From the NCBI GenBank assembly GCA_018136815.1, contig CM030934.1:5897087-5961086 (forward strand): a DNA stretch of 64,000 bases, given 5' to 3'. Positions 1 to 10,008 of this stretch are shown piece by piece. Under the pieces are notes generated by a model. It was not told the origin of the DNA. It saw only the letters and a program-made list of their open reading frames with translations, and made no database searches. The first letter of the stretch is position 1; each line of letters opens with the position of its first letter. The stretch comes from Isochrysis galbana. Lineage: Eukaryota; Haptophyta; Isochrysidales; Isochrysidaceae. A program made the position numbers and the translations under genes.

Positions 1-477
1 CTCTTTCCGCGGGGGAACTCTGGGCGCGGAGGGCGGTCGGGAACCATGGGGACACCCCCTGGGACCGGGGAATTATTACCGTATATGGCGAAAACACTAA
101 CGTAAACAACTGGTATCGCCGTCCTCGAGGACGATGCACGACGCGCTGACGGGGCTGCCGCGGCTGGAGGTTGTGCACGCGCGCGGGTGCACGTGCGTCG
201 ACGTGTGCATGCGCGAGACGCGGGCGCCGCTGCGCATGTGATTGCCACTCATCATGCGCACGGCGTGCGCACGCATCTAGCGAAAATCCAGAGTATTCCT
301 CCCAGACATCTTCCACCACCACCCCGCTTCACTCTCCTCTTCCCTCCTCCACATAGTTAGGCAGTATGTATGATGTATGTAGTGGGATAGATGATAGACC
401 GGGCTGCTATTGATTGATGTTTATTGATGTGGTTTTATTTCACCGCGCAGCGCGCGATGCTGAAAATACAAGAATTT
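1..477. other. intergenic, no gene recognised
   Basis: Short GC-rich ORFs only, none with a recognisable motif or a supported start. Nothing else seen. Confidence 0.4.
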
Positions 478-620
478 TTTTCGAAATGCGGCGGAGCATC
501 GAGACTTCGAGACAACTCACTGATGAAAACAAAACTCACTCAATTTTTCTCACACAACGCATGGTGGAGACACCGCATCCGCATAGAGTATATAAAATAC
601 TCTGGATGCGACAGGCGGAG
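478..620 (+). repeat. dispersed repeat, inverted copy at 25.49-25.62 kb
   Basis: About 140 bp that recurs as the reverse complement at 25490-25620. Both copies hold the run ACAAAACTCACTCAATTTTT and, further on, an AGTATATAAAATAC segment followed by TGGATGCGACA. The TATA-like string inside could be a promoter of the repeat. Mobile origin is inferred from dispersion only. Confidence 0.65.
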
Positions 621-809
621 AAAAGGCGAGGAGCGAGGAGGGCGTGGGCGTGGGCGTGCGCACAATGGCTCAATAAAGAGTAAACTTAGTAGTAAACAGT
701 AAACCCAAACCCAAACAAAAACAGAAAAACTTTTTGAAAAACTAGCTAACCAATTACCTAGATATCTCAGTTTTATGTAAGGTAACTGGCTAGACTTCGG
801 CATTATCTC

Positions 810-915
810 GAAGTAAGTACTTAGCTGCAGGCACTATCTTTAAGTAGGTACTTAGCAATGAGTCACTATCTACTTCGAAGTACTTAGTGCTCACAAGACC
901 CTGTTCCACGCCTTA
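810..915 (+). repeat. array of ~27-bp units ending in GTTCCACGCCTTA
   Basis: Three degenerate units with the core AAGTAGGTACTTAGCA (best copy 831-857) are followed by GTTCCACGCCTTA (903-915). The same terminal string ends a second array at 9092-9207, where the units are in reverse complement. Unit arrays just inside a shared terminal string resemble the subterminal repeats of hAT-type transposons, and the 9.1-kb array follows a hAT transposase remnant. Assignment to hAT is inference. Confidence 0.5.
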
Positions 916-1358
916 CGCCAGGCTCCAGATACCCTCGGAGAGCGCACTCACGGAAACGTGAACAAGGGGGCGACAAGCAGCGGACGGCGGCGTTCACTAT
1001 TGCGAAGCGGTTGAAACTCCGTTGCGACAGAGGCGGGGCACGTCATGCGTCTCGTAGCCCGCTGTTTCAACCCTTGCAAAATCCGTCCCTTGTAAAAAAT
1101 TCTAAGAGTACATTTTGGAGAAAATTTAGTGGGGAACGCGAGAATCTAAAGTTCTTTATTGAATACCATCTACTCTCTCTACTCTACAGCTCTAGGAGTA
1201 CTCTAGAGTAGAGTAGGAGTAGGAGTACTTTACATGAGTTTTGAAACCTGTTGGTTTCCATGTGTGCTGCTGGCCCGTCCTTTTTCTCTCACGCGCAGAG
1301 AAAAGAGCGAGCGAGGGTGGAGCGGTCTGCGCGCGAGGTCGGCGCGGCCGGGAAGCCG
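916..1358. other. upstream region of the PPPDE gene
   Basis: No coding signal. Contains overlapping GAGTAGAGTAGGAGTAGGAGTA repeats at about 1195-1227 on either side of a CTCTAGAG palindrome. Could hold the promoter of the gene starting at 1359; no TATA box stands out. Confidence 0.35.
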
Positions 1359-2961
1359 ATGGAATCCGTGCTCGAGGGGGAGCTCTCCGGCTGCGGCGCG
1401 GCGGAAGGGGAGCTAGAGCAGATTGGGATGGAGCTCGGCTCGCCACGCAGCGACGTGCGCCACCTCTGGCTGCAGGAGATGTGGGTGCGCCGCGGGCTGC
1501 TCGACTCCAACGGAGATATTGAGGCAGCTGTCGAGAGGCTCAAGCAGCACTCGTGGTTTCTCCGGCGGAATCAGCGCATCGGCAGGCCCAGGAACGTGGA
1601 AGTGCCAGGCTACCGCACGCCCAACGCCGATCTGCTCCGCCAGCGCAGTATCAACTCGGATGGACGGCGCGCCGACTCTGTAGACTCCAGTGCGAGCGAC
1701 AGCGAGGGGCCTGCTTCCCCCAGCAAGACCCGCACAAGGACCCCTCAACATCTGCCGCAAGCTACGCTCTCGGCGCACGAGTCACCGTTGCACAGATGGC
1801 CCACCGTGCCCACGAACCTTCCTTCTCTTGAGCTCAGCGCAGCTGTGTTGTCCACTGCCAAAAAGGGGGCACAAGTACACTTGACAGTCTATGATTTGTG
1901 TCCCTGCTTTAACTGGTGCGCCCTCTCCCTCTACGGATCTGGCCGGCGCACGGGTATGGGCCCGAATATCTGCGCTGGCCTGGCCCAATGTCGCCGTTAG
2001 GCCTCGCCTGTCTCCCGCTCTACCCCGCTCGACATCATAGGAGCCGTAAGTTGCGCGCCGATTTGACCCATGCTTGTTTTTGTCCGTTGGGCATCAGGTT
2101 GGCACATCGTGTTGGCATCGGAGTCTATCACTCTGGCATCGAAGTTGACGGCATAGAGTACGCTGGCTTCGCACCGTGATGTCCGACCAAGTAGATTTAC
2201 AAATGGAGATCAAGTGCTTAGGCCGTGTTGGGTGCCGACTCATGCACGGAACATGCTCGCAGCACCAAGCTATTTCCACATCATTGATGGGCCGATATGT
2301 GTGGCTTCCCTTCTTAGTAGCAAGACTTGACGTTTCCTCCATCCCGATCCCAATCAGGTATACGTATGATCGCCGTCCCGGTGGAGGCATTCCGCTCCCT
2401 GGAGGGGGCGTCATTGGCATGGATGGCCCTGACTCCCCCTCATCCGAGGAACAAGATGAAGATGACTTCTATTGTGGTGTGGCGTGGCATGCGCCTTACC
2501 ACACTGACCCACTTCTGGCGAGCACATTGCCCTTACGCTGCAGACTGCTCCTCGGCACGTCGGGGCGATCGGCTGTTGCGTGCCGCGAGACACTCCGAGT
2601 GCTGGCGCGCCTTGAGTGGCCCTTTTCGTCGTATAATCTCGTCGACCACAACTGCCATCATTGGTCTGCAGCCGCCGCTAGGGCACTAGGCGTGACGGCA
2701 ACGCCCGCTTGGCTCAACCGGGCAGCGCGACTCCTCGGCTTCATCTCCGGGGCAAGCGATACGACGAAGAAGCCTCGCCAGCAGACACATAGAGACCTCG
2801 AATCGCCGGCAGACCCGGCGGTGTCTCCCTGGGAGCCGAGGGAGCCGAGAGCCACTTCTCAATCATGTTGCGAGCGTGGCAGCTTCTCTGGGTCGGCTTC
2901 CGATGAGCAGCGCGCAGCTTTGCAGCCGCTGCTGCGACGTGACGAGTCCGGTAAGCGGTAG
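1359..2961 (+). CDS. PPPDE (DeSI-like) isopeptidase with N-terminal UBA-like segment
   Basis: Three exons, 1359-1915, 2098-2157 and 2358-2961, give a 406-residue protein. Both introns (182 and 200 bp) are GT-AG, phase 2, and are needed to join the domain. The PPPDE family are papain-fold cysteine proteases that remove SUMO or ubiquitin. Visible family features are VHLTVYDL, then GVYHSGIEV with the catalytic His at about residue 197, an EYTYDRRPGGGI segment, and YNLVDHNCHHW with the catalytic Cys at about residue 305. Residues about 28-60 form a short amphipathic, UBA-like block (DSNGDIEAAVERL), which would fit ubiquitin binding but is weak. The ATG at 1359 was chosen over an upstream ATG at 1251 because the extra 36 residues look like untranslated sequence. 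The C-terminal ~90 residues are low complexity. Substrate is unknown. Confidence 0.85.
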
Positions 2962-3050
2962 AAGCTGGACATCTACCTCATGGGATGCGACGGGAGGGAG
3001 AGGATGTGCGTTTGAGGAAAGTATGGGCCCCATCCTCCTTTCTCCCTCGC

Positions 3051-3152
3051 TACGCTGTACGATTTGACTCCTAGCTCTCCTGCCCGTCGTTGTTCTTGGT
3101 CTACGCTGTACGATTTGACTCCTAGCTCTCCTGCCCGTCGTTGTTCTTGGTC
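3051..3152 (+). repeat. 51-bp perfect tandem duplication
   Basis: The 51 bases from 3051 (beginning TACGCTGTACGATTTGACTC) are repeated directly at 3102-3152. It lies in the 3' flank of the PPPDE gene and has no coding role I can see. Confidence 0.9.
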
Positions 3153-4126
3153 TCTTCCCCACTTGATCACTTGACCCTTTTCGACCGTGTTGACTGGCCA
3201 TCGAATTCAAGCTCTTCTCGTGAGTCCTGACTGCGTGAGCTGCAAAGTGCACCGACGAGCTATTGTACGTGCTAACGATGCTCACGCATCTCATGTATTT
3301 GTCGTGTGACGTGCGATCCCCTGTGCAATGACCATTGCCCCGAGCCCCGAGTGGAGAACCTAGGTAGTGTGACCCATAAAAAAACATCTGAAGATTCTGG
3401 GCTAATACCAACTAGGTCTAGGTAATCCTTAGTAATCCTACCATCTCGCCGACACTGGCCCCTTTCTTACCCCTCCCTCAACCACCTCCCTTTCCCCCCA
3501 TCATTCCTTTGTCCTCGGTATCCGGGGCACGGCCCAGGTGCGCTACCGTAGGCCTGGTTCAGAGTGCGGGTTCAGGGCAGGCTTTTTGAATTCGTGGTGT
3601 GCTTGATTGACTTATAGTGCTTGGGCTTTGTTGTGTCACGTATGGGTATGGGTAAGTCGGGTTCCGTTATGCCGTTCCGCGTGAGTGCTTGTCCACTAGT
3701 GTGGCCGCCTCTCAGGCGCGGTTTGTTTTGGGTTCCCCGGCTACTATATGCGCCACTCCTAGCGCGGTGGTTAGCGTTAGGAGTTAGGAGCTCTGCGCTG
3801 GGGTCTAGTTTGCCTTTTGTGTCTTGTGTGCCTAGCGTGAAAAGAGGGTATAGATCGTTCATGTCTATCCTTTTCGTCGGCTGTCTGCCCATACCCGCTC
3901 CCGCTCGGGCAGTCCTAGCCGAATCCGTCGTGTTCGCAAATAGTAGAGCCTTGCTAAGAGTCGTGTATCTTTCTATCGTTCTTATAAGCAGCGATTCTTC
4001 TGAGAATGCGGAGCCGTCGTAATGTATTCTGTAGAAATCAGTTATGATGTACTCCCCTCTGGAGTAGGACGGAAGTTGATAAGTTGATAGTAGTCTAGTC
4101 TACCGGTGGCACGGCGGGCAGGCGCG
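3153..4126. other. intergenic, no gene recognised
   Basis: A 133-codon plus-strand ORF (3621-4022, not starting at ATG) and an antisense ORF overlap here, but neither has a recognisable motif. Nothing else supported. Confidence 0.35.
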
Positions 4127-5458
4127 ATGGCGGCCAATGCCAATGCGGCGCGCGGGGGACGCAAGGCGAAGCGGTACGCGCGGATGGCGGCGAGTGACGA
4201 AGACACTGCCGAGCTCGGCGCCTGCGAGGAGAGTCCTAGAGCGCTTCTCTCCGACCACGAGGAGCGGAGAGATTGCCGCCTCTTCGCACTGAGTGTGTGT
4301 GGACTGCTGGCGTCTCTCGTGATGCTGGTGCTTGTGCTGCGTGTGCTGCTCGCCAAGCAGCTCGCAGTGGCCAACGGTGGGGACAGCAGCGTCTCGCTGC
4401 TGGACGAGCTACGACCCCCTTCAACCTCAACGCCGCCTCCGCCCGCCGAGCCACCGGCTGCCCTCCCACTGCCACTTCATTCGGCAGCGCCGCCGCCACC
4501 CCTGCTGCCCCTACCGCCCCTGCTCCGGCCGCCGAGGTGTGCGTGGGCGCATGGGATGATCAATCTGAGAGATCTAGATCCACCCGTGTGGTGCATTTCA
4601 CGCAGCGAGGACGAGTCGGACTGCATTCGTTCGTACGTCTATTTCACAGATAGTGGTGGCTTGGACCAGTACAGTCGATGCGAGTATGCACACGGGAAGT
4701 GTGTCGCAGCGGCCGCAAATGTTGCGTGCCCCAGGCCACCGTCCTCGCCTCCGCCCCCACCCTCACCCTCACCGCCACCGCCTCCGCGACCTCCGCCTCC
4801 ACGCCCCCCATGGACCGTCCCGACCGTGAAGGTTGTGGACGTGATCAACAGCCGCTTCTCCGGCGGGCACGCCTCGAGTGATCTCGCTTCAGCCGGGGTG
4901 TTGGTCCGCGTGTTTGACGACTTGACGGATCCTGAACGGCCGTGGCTGCCCTGTCCCCGCGACAAGCCGTGGCTTGCCGGCTGTGCAAGGTTTTCCGACC
5001 ATTTCTCCGCCTCGCTCGTGTGGCCGGGTCACACGGAGGTGTACACGACCGGGAGAGGTGGATTTGTGTTGCGCCCGACGGCCGTGCGCCAAGTGTGCTT
5101 TTATCACATGGACGGTACCACGATGAGCAAAGCAGGCAACCCCTGCCCCGAATTTTGCACCTCGCCTGGGGCGCGTATGTGGCGGTGTGCTTGGCCCCCG
5201 CCGCAAATGCAACAGGGCATGAACATTCAGCGCGGCGAGGATCACAACGAGATAATTCTTGATGCTGCAACATGGGTACACAACTTGCCCCACACGATCG
5301 AAGCGGTCTTCACCATTCCAACGAACGATCCTCGATCGAAGGAGGAAGCGCGCCGGGTGCATCAAAAGTATTTGGGAGACACAGGCCTGCGAGTAGAGGA
5401 TGTGCCGTTCCTCTTGTACGATAAGACAAAGACCATCCCGTTTACAGAGCTCCGTTGA
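4127..5458 (+). CDS. type II membrane protein with proline-rich linkers, unknown function
   Basis: A 443-residue single-exon ORF; I start at the ATG at 4127 because the frame upstream opens only with GTG. An N-terminal basic and acidic cytoplasmic segment of about 50 residues precedes one hydrophobic helix (LFALSVCGLLASLVMLVLVL, about 52-74), typical of a signal anchor. Two proline-rich linkers (PPPP/SPPPPP) flank a small Cys-containing domain (VWCISRSEDESDCIRS... to the Cys at about 203), and a larger C-terminal globular domain follows from about residue 235 with several Cys (RPWLPCPRDKPW, QVCFYHMDG, GNPCPEFC). The layout suggests a luminal or cell-surface protein. I do not recognise the C-terminal domain; an enzymatic role cannot be claimed. 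Confidence 0.75.
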   Translation: MAANANAARGGRKAKRYARMAASDEDTAELGACEESPRALLSDHEERRDCRLFALSVCGLLASLVMLVLVLRVLLAKQLAVANGGDSSVSLLDELRPPSTSTPPPPAEPPAALPLPLHSAAPPPPLLPLPPLLRPPRCAWAHGMINLRDLDPPVWCISRSEDESDCIRSYVYFTDSGGLDQYSRCEYAHGKCVAAAANVACPRPPSSPPPPPSPSPPPPPRPPPPRPPWTVPTVKVVDVINSRFSGGHASSDLASAGVLVRVFDDLTDPERPWLPCPRDKPWLAGCARFSDHFSASLVWPGHTEVYTTGRGGFVLRPTAVRQVCFYHMDGTTMSKAGNPCPEFCTSPGARMWRCAWPPPQMQQGMNIQRGEDHNEIILDAATWVHNLPHTIEAVFTIPTNDPRSKEEARRVHQKYLGDTGLRVEDVPFLLYDKTKTIPFTELR

Positions 5459-5850
5459 TGAATGTGTTGCAATAGCATTTACTAGTATCTGTGCAAACCG
5501 CCCAAGGGAATTAGACTGCTCTATTGCTGCTCTCGTGGCCGCTTCTTTCACCTATCATGCGTCATATTGCCTCTTGCCTGGGGCCTCCTAGCTATTTCAC
5601 GGGTATGATCGGATTTGCAATGGCTGTTAGCCTCATGCATCCCATCTGTGTCGATCACACTTCTCATTGCCTCGGCCACCCCAGGTCAAGTACCAAAAGT
5701 GCTGCTACTACTATGAGTATTGGTGAAACAATAGCACGTGCCCTCGCTCCGGCTCCCGCCGGCTGCACCCCCGACTCCCCCCCAACACCTCCTCGCATGA
5801 CGTATACATACCGTATACGTATACTTATTACTTATGCTCTGGCGGATCGA
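5459..5850. other. 3' flank, no gene recognised
   Basis: No supported coding sequence. Ends in a palindromic CGTATACATACCGTATACG stretch at 5800-5821, next to the retroelement-like repeat. Confidence 0.35.
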
Positions 5851-7030
5851 GCATGACCACTTGCTCGATATTCGAGGAGACGGAAGGAGAACGATCGGCG
5901 GGAGGCGCGGCGGGAGCGGCAGGGAGTGGTGGAATGGCGGGCTTGTCCGCCTCCTCAGCAGAGAGCAGAGGGAGGCGGGAAGACGGGCTTGGGCGAGGGC
6001 GAGCGCGACGACGGAGCGGACATGGCTGGGCGACTGAGAATGGATAGGCTGAGGCTGTGGCTGTGCGCTGTGGCTGAGGTTGAGGATTGGTACGAGTGCA
6101 GTATTGAGAACGAGGGACGAGAACGGGAAAGAGAACGAGAACAAGAGCGACGAACGACTAATAACGATAGACGACAAACGACAGACGGCCAGAATCAGAA
6201 TCCGACGGATTGATGACACGACACCACACTCATATCAACACTCTCCACACTTACATTGTGATGGGCTGTGTAGAGCTGTGGCTGTGGTGCGGCTGGGTGT
6301 GAGTGGGAGGTGAGAAGTAACATGGGATGTATGGCTCACTTGGAGCGTGGGAGGGGAGACAACAGGGAGCGAAGGAGCACACGGGGACGGGGCTGGGACC
6401 GTGGGCACACTCTCGGTCGACATGGGGCGTCGCAGCACAAGGACGGAGACGAGGAGCAGACGGGAGAGGCACGAGGGGGCGCTCGAGCGGCGATGCTGAG
6501 CGTACTTGGGACACCGAGGGAAAACGTCACGCGCGGGGGGGAGGGAATCGCGCGGGAAAGAACTAGACAAAAGGAGGCCGGAAACTCAAGGAAGCGCTCG
6601 GGGAGAAACGGGAGGGGAGAGAGGGGGGAGGGCTTCCGCGGGGGACCCGGGGAGAGGAGAGGAGAAGGGAGGGGGGGCGGACCGATACGGGACGATACGG
6701 GAAGAAGGGAGCTGGGGCGCGGCGACGGAGAGGGAGTCGCGCGGGAAGACCTAAAAATGGAACATACGAGGGGGAAGTGTACAAGGCCCCCCCCTTTACC
6801 CTTTACCCGCGACATACATCTTACATATCTTCAGCACGGAGCAACGCGCAGAGACCTGCTGACTGCTGACAGACCGAACGACCGGACAAGGAAGAGAATG
6901 CCAATGCCAACAAGAGAGCGACCGGGCGACGGACGATCCGACGGGGCGACATTTACGCACAGGAATAAGGAAGGAATCTTTCGGCAAAAAAGCCATAAGT
7001 GAATTGATGAAGACCGAAGTCCGAAGTAAA
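5851..7030 (-). mobile_element. retroelement 5' region with gag-like ORF start, copy 1 (decayed)
   Basis: Reverse-strand homologue of segments at 37.8-38.95 and 55.34-56.19 kb. All three carry an ATG (here at 6023) followed by the same start, MSAPSSRSPSPKP, preceded by a shared CT-rich leader with an acgacgg/cgttct repeat pattern and an outer block (here 6850-7020) holding GACGGACGATCCGACGGGGC. Here the reading frame breaks after about 22 codons, then resumes in another frame (SAEEADKPAIPP...). A segment at about 6260-6840 has no counterpart in the other copies and looks like an insertion or divergent part. Retroelement identity is inferred from the pol fragment next to copy 2. Confidence 0.55.
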
Positions 7031-7457
7031 GCAGCGCCGGCCCTGGTGCCGACACCTGACCGTCCGTCCAGGTGTGGTTAGTTTTCGCCCTGTTTGGTTA
7101 TTTAGTTTGTGTGGTTCTGTGCCCTCCGGCTCTTTTGGAGTCCTTGCGTTGTAGTCTCCCGTGTCTACCTCGGACCTAAGAAGTTATCATTCTCATTCTC
7201 TCTCTTCCACTAGCTCGCTAGCTAGCCTCGTCCCTACTCTCCGACGCCACGCGTCGCAATTCTCCGACCGTAAGCCTACCCCATCGCTCGTAGCGTTCGA
7301 TGGCAGACACTCTCAGACCCGACTCTTACTATGATCTATCAGACATTTTCCCGCCAGCAACGATCAAATAAAAAATAATTACAACTGGGAATATCGGCGG
7401 CTGCACTGAGCCGCTGGCCGATGCCGCACGCCGACGCAGGTGAAGACGCCGCTGCAG
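7031..7457. other. intergenic, no gene recognised
   Basis: T/C-rich stretch without coding signal; nothing supported. Confidence 0.35.
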
Positions 7458-7742
7458 ATGAAGACGGAGGGGCTTGGGTTCACCCTCCGTGGCGGCTGGG
7501 GCGCGCCCTACCCACACGTCAATGCGCCCATCTTCGAAGGCTGGAAGCAGAAGGGATGTGTGCTGACGCTCAATGCTGCAGCACTCTCCTTGATCAACCA
7601 CGACACCGCCACATGCGAGCCCTTCATAAGCCTTACCGTCATGAACAAGTCCATCATAAGGCGTCTTTCTTTCGCTGGATTTCGCCACATGGAGTTGACG
7701 GTGCAGGACAGCACGTGCCTGCAGCTCATCTTCGTTCGTTGA
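7458..7742 (+). CDS. small hypothetical ORF
   Basis: A 94-codon ATG ORF beginning MKTEGLGFTLRGGWG. The frame continues upstream to 7440, directly after CGCAG, so it could also be a terminal exon entered at that AG. No recognised domain, no signal peptide, and no neighbour that helps. It could be spurious. Confidence 0.2.
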   Translation: MKTEGLGFTLRGGWGAPYPHVNAPIFEGWKQKGCVLTLNAAALSLINHDTATCEPFISLTVMNKSIIRRLSFAGFRHMELTVQDSTCLQLIFVR

Positions 7743-8640
7743 CTTCCTCTTCAAGTACGACCTGCACTCCCACTTCACGTACCACCAAGATCTTCGGCAA
7801 CGAAACATCTCTTATATGGCTACTTTACGTGAATGTGGGCCTTAGGGGGAAAAGTTGGCATGCGCACGCACGGCGCCCCCGCGGGGGGGGCCGATGCACA
7901 TCGCGCCGTGCCCATAATTACAAGTAATCACAATCGAAAAGCGCCGACACTGCGCCCTCCGGGGGGACACGCGTCGCGGGAAGCAGGGAATGTTACGCTA
8001 GTCTACATTTCATTTTAAAATAACAACTATGGACATTCGATCGCTCAATTCGACTCATGTCCCACAATTGACGGAACGACACCTTCCGCTGCTGCGCTTC
8101 CCATGTGTCCGCATGAGTGAATGAATCAGCTTGAGGATCTTGTTTTGAATAGAACGGGTGTGTGCGCGCGGGCTTCGATGTGCGCGCGCGGGCTCCGCAG
8201 CTGTATGTGGCGTCGATGCCGCAGTTGGAGTGAAGGAGTGTGCGTGCAGTGCAGGTGCCTGCTTATTTTTTCCGATAACATGGGTGGTGTGCCCCACCAC
8301 TTGATCAATTTTGGCTCTCAACTTGCAATCCCACGCGAGCACGATCAACAGCCACCTTGGCGGGCTACTGGCCGCCCAGCGCGCCCCGTTCACCGTGTCT
8401 TCACCTGCACCTGCAGTTCCTGCACTCTCACCTTCACCTGCACCTTCACTGAAGAAAAAACTTCGGACCAGCACCTTCCCAGTTGGAAAATTTTTTTATT
8501 ATCAACGAACCTTCTACGACCGCGTCAGCTGCCGGCTCGATCGAACGGCCCTCTGCCTATGAGCCCGTAGTCATCGCGTGTTCGACAAGGGCTCGTATCT
8601 ATATCTAGCTAGATGGCAGATTTCCTCCAAACCCTGATAT
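7743..8640. other. intergenic, no gene recognised
   Basis: Short ORFs on both strands without motifs. A degenerate direct repeat of GTGCGCGCGGGCT lies at 8160-8193. Nothing else supported. Confidence 0.3.
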
Positions 8641-8759
8641 CTAGATAGGACAAAATCCAACCTATTCATAGCCTTAATGATTTGGAGCGGTACTTGATAC
8701 TTGAACCTGCCGGCTGAAGACGAAGACAACTTAGACCTCGGCGTGTTAGTGTTAGCATG

Positions 8760-8978
8760 GTGGATGGTGGAAGCAGCGCGACCACAGCGGCCCGGGTGGG
8801 CTGCCCGTCCTTGCTAAGATGGCCCGACGATATCTCGGTAGGCCTGCGAGCTCGGCCGGAGTTGAACGGATGTTCTCTGATAAAGGCCGGTAAGTTGCAC
8901 GATGACGATGCTCTAAAGGCTTCCCAAGCAGATGAAAGCTTAGAGCATGCTTTGCTCGCAGCAGCCAATTGTGAATGA
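8760..8978 (+). pseudogene. hAT transposase C-terminal dimerisation region, frame-broken
   Basis: One frame reads LAKMARRYLGRPASSAGVER then MFSDKGR before a stop near 8892. A neighbouring frame continues with KLHDDDALKASQADESLEHA and ends NCE at a TGA at 8976-8978. The order (PASSAxVERxFS, then a helical LEHALL...N segment) is that of the hAT family C-terminal (dimerisation) domain. The switch of frame shows at least one indel, so this is a dead copy. The unit arrays and terminal string at 9092-9207 probably mark the same element's right end. Confidence 0.7.
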
Positions 8979-9091
8979 GTGAGAGCTTGATTGAGCTTGA
9001 GCTTGCGCATTTATTTATCATTACGTGGGCTCACACGCAAGCGCGCGCGCGCGGGCGGTATTAATTGGGTATAAACAGGTTATGCCCCATA

Positions 9092-9207
9092 TGCTAAGTA
9101 CCTACTTAGAGATAGTGCTCCAATGCTAAGTACCTACTTGAAGATAGTGCCAAAGCGTGGTAGATAGCCAACTAAGTAGTTAGCTGGGTAACTTGTTCCA
9201 CGCCTTA
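9092..9207 (+). repeat. inverted copies of the 0.8-kb array units, ending in GTTCCACGCCTTA
   Basis: Two 27-bp units (9092-9118 and 9124-9150) are the reverse complement of the unit at 831-857, each with one mismatch. GTTCCACGCCTTA follows at 9195-9207, the same string and orientation as at 903-915. Confidence 0.7.
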
Positions 9208-9342
9208 TTTACGATATGTTGATATTTCTGCCTGGGCCTACCCATCTAGGGCTGTTGTGCTGTAGTCCTCCCGTCGTCCTCGTGTCCTCGTCCTCGGTCC
9301 TCCACCTCCCACATCCCACATGCCCTGGTGGACTGCCGCGAC

Positions 9343-9442
9343 NNNNNNNNNNNNNNNNNNNNNNNNNNNNNNNNNNNNNNNNNNNNNNNNNNNNNNNNNN
9401 NNNNNNNNNNNNNNNNNNNNNNNNNNNNNNNNNNNNNNNNNN
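9343..9442. other. assembly gap of 100 N
   Basis: Exactly 100 consecutive N, the conventional size for a scaffold gap of unknown length. Frames running through it are meaningless. Confidence 0.99.
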
Positions 9443-9710
9443 GGCTCAGGCGAGAGAATCGCATGTTGAGCGGCACCTGCCGCTGCCTCCACCGGCCCCT
9501 TCATCCCCGCAGCCTCCTCCTCCTCCATTCAGTCAGTCGTGGCTTCTGTCACGGCCCCAGAGAGAGTCCCTCGTCGCCCTTCTCCCGGGAGCGAACAAGC
9601 GCTCTTCATTCGACAATACCGGTGGGTGGGCCCTCTCATGCACGGACCACCTCGGAGGTGGAGCGAGAGCGCGCCACACACTCATTTATAGTCCGTCGGA
9701 CTCCGAGGAT

Positions 9711-9712
<2 letters not shown>

Positions 9713-9778
<66 letters not shown>
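9713..9778 (+). repeat. (AG)n microsatellite
   Basis: About 30 AG dinucleotides, followed by CT-rich DNA and a run of about 20 C at 9908-9926. This lies in the presumed leader of the fibrillin gene. Confidence 0.95.
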
Positions 9779-9782
<4 letters not shown>

Positions 9783-10008
9783 CATCGAGCCGCTCGCTGG
9801 TCGTCATCTCTCTATCCCTCTCCCTCTCTCTCTCCTTCCCTCCGTCCCTCTCTCTCTCTCTCCCTCTCTCCCTCTCCCTCTCTCCCTCTCCCTCTCCCTC
9901 CCCCTCCCCCCCCCCCCCCCCCCCCTCCTCTCCTGTCCTCTCCCGCCTCCCTTCCTCCCTCTCCCTTTCTCTCCCTTTCTCTCCCTCTCGCCTTCCCCTC
10001 CGGGGGCA

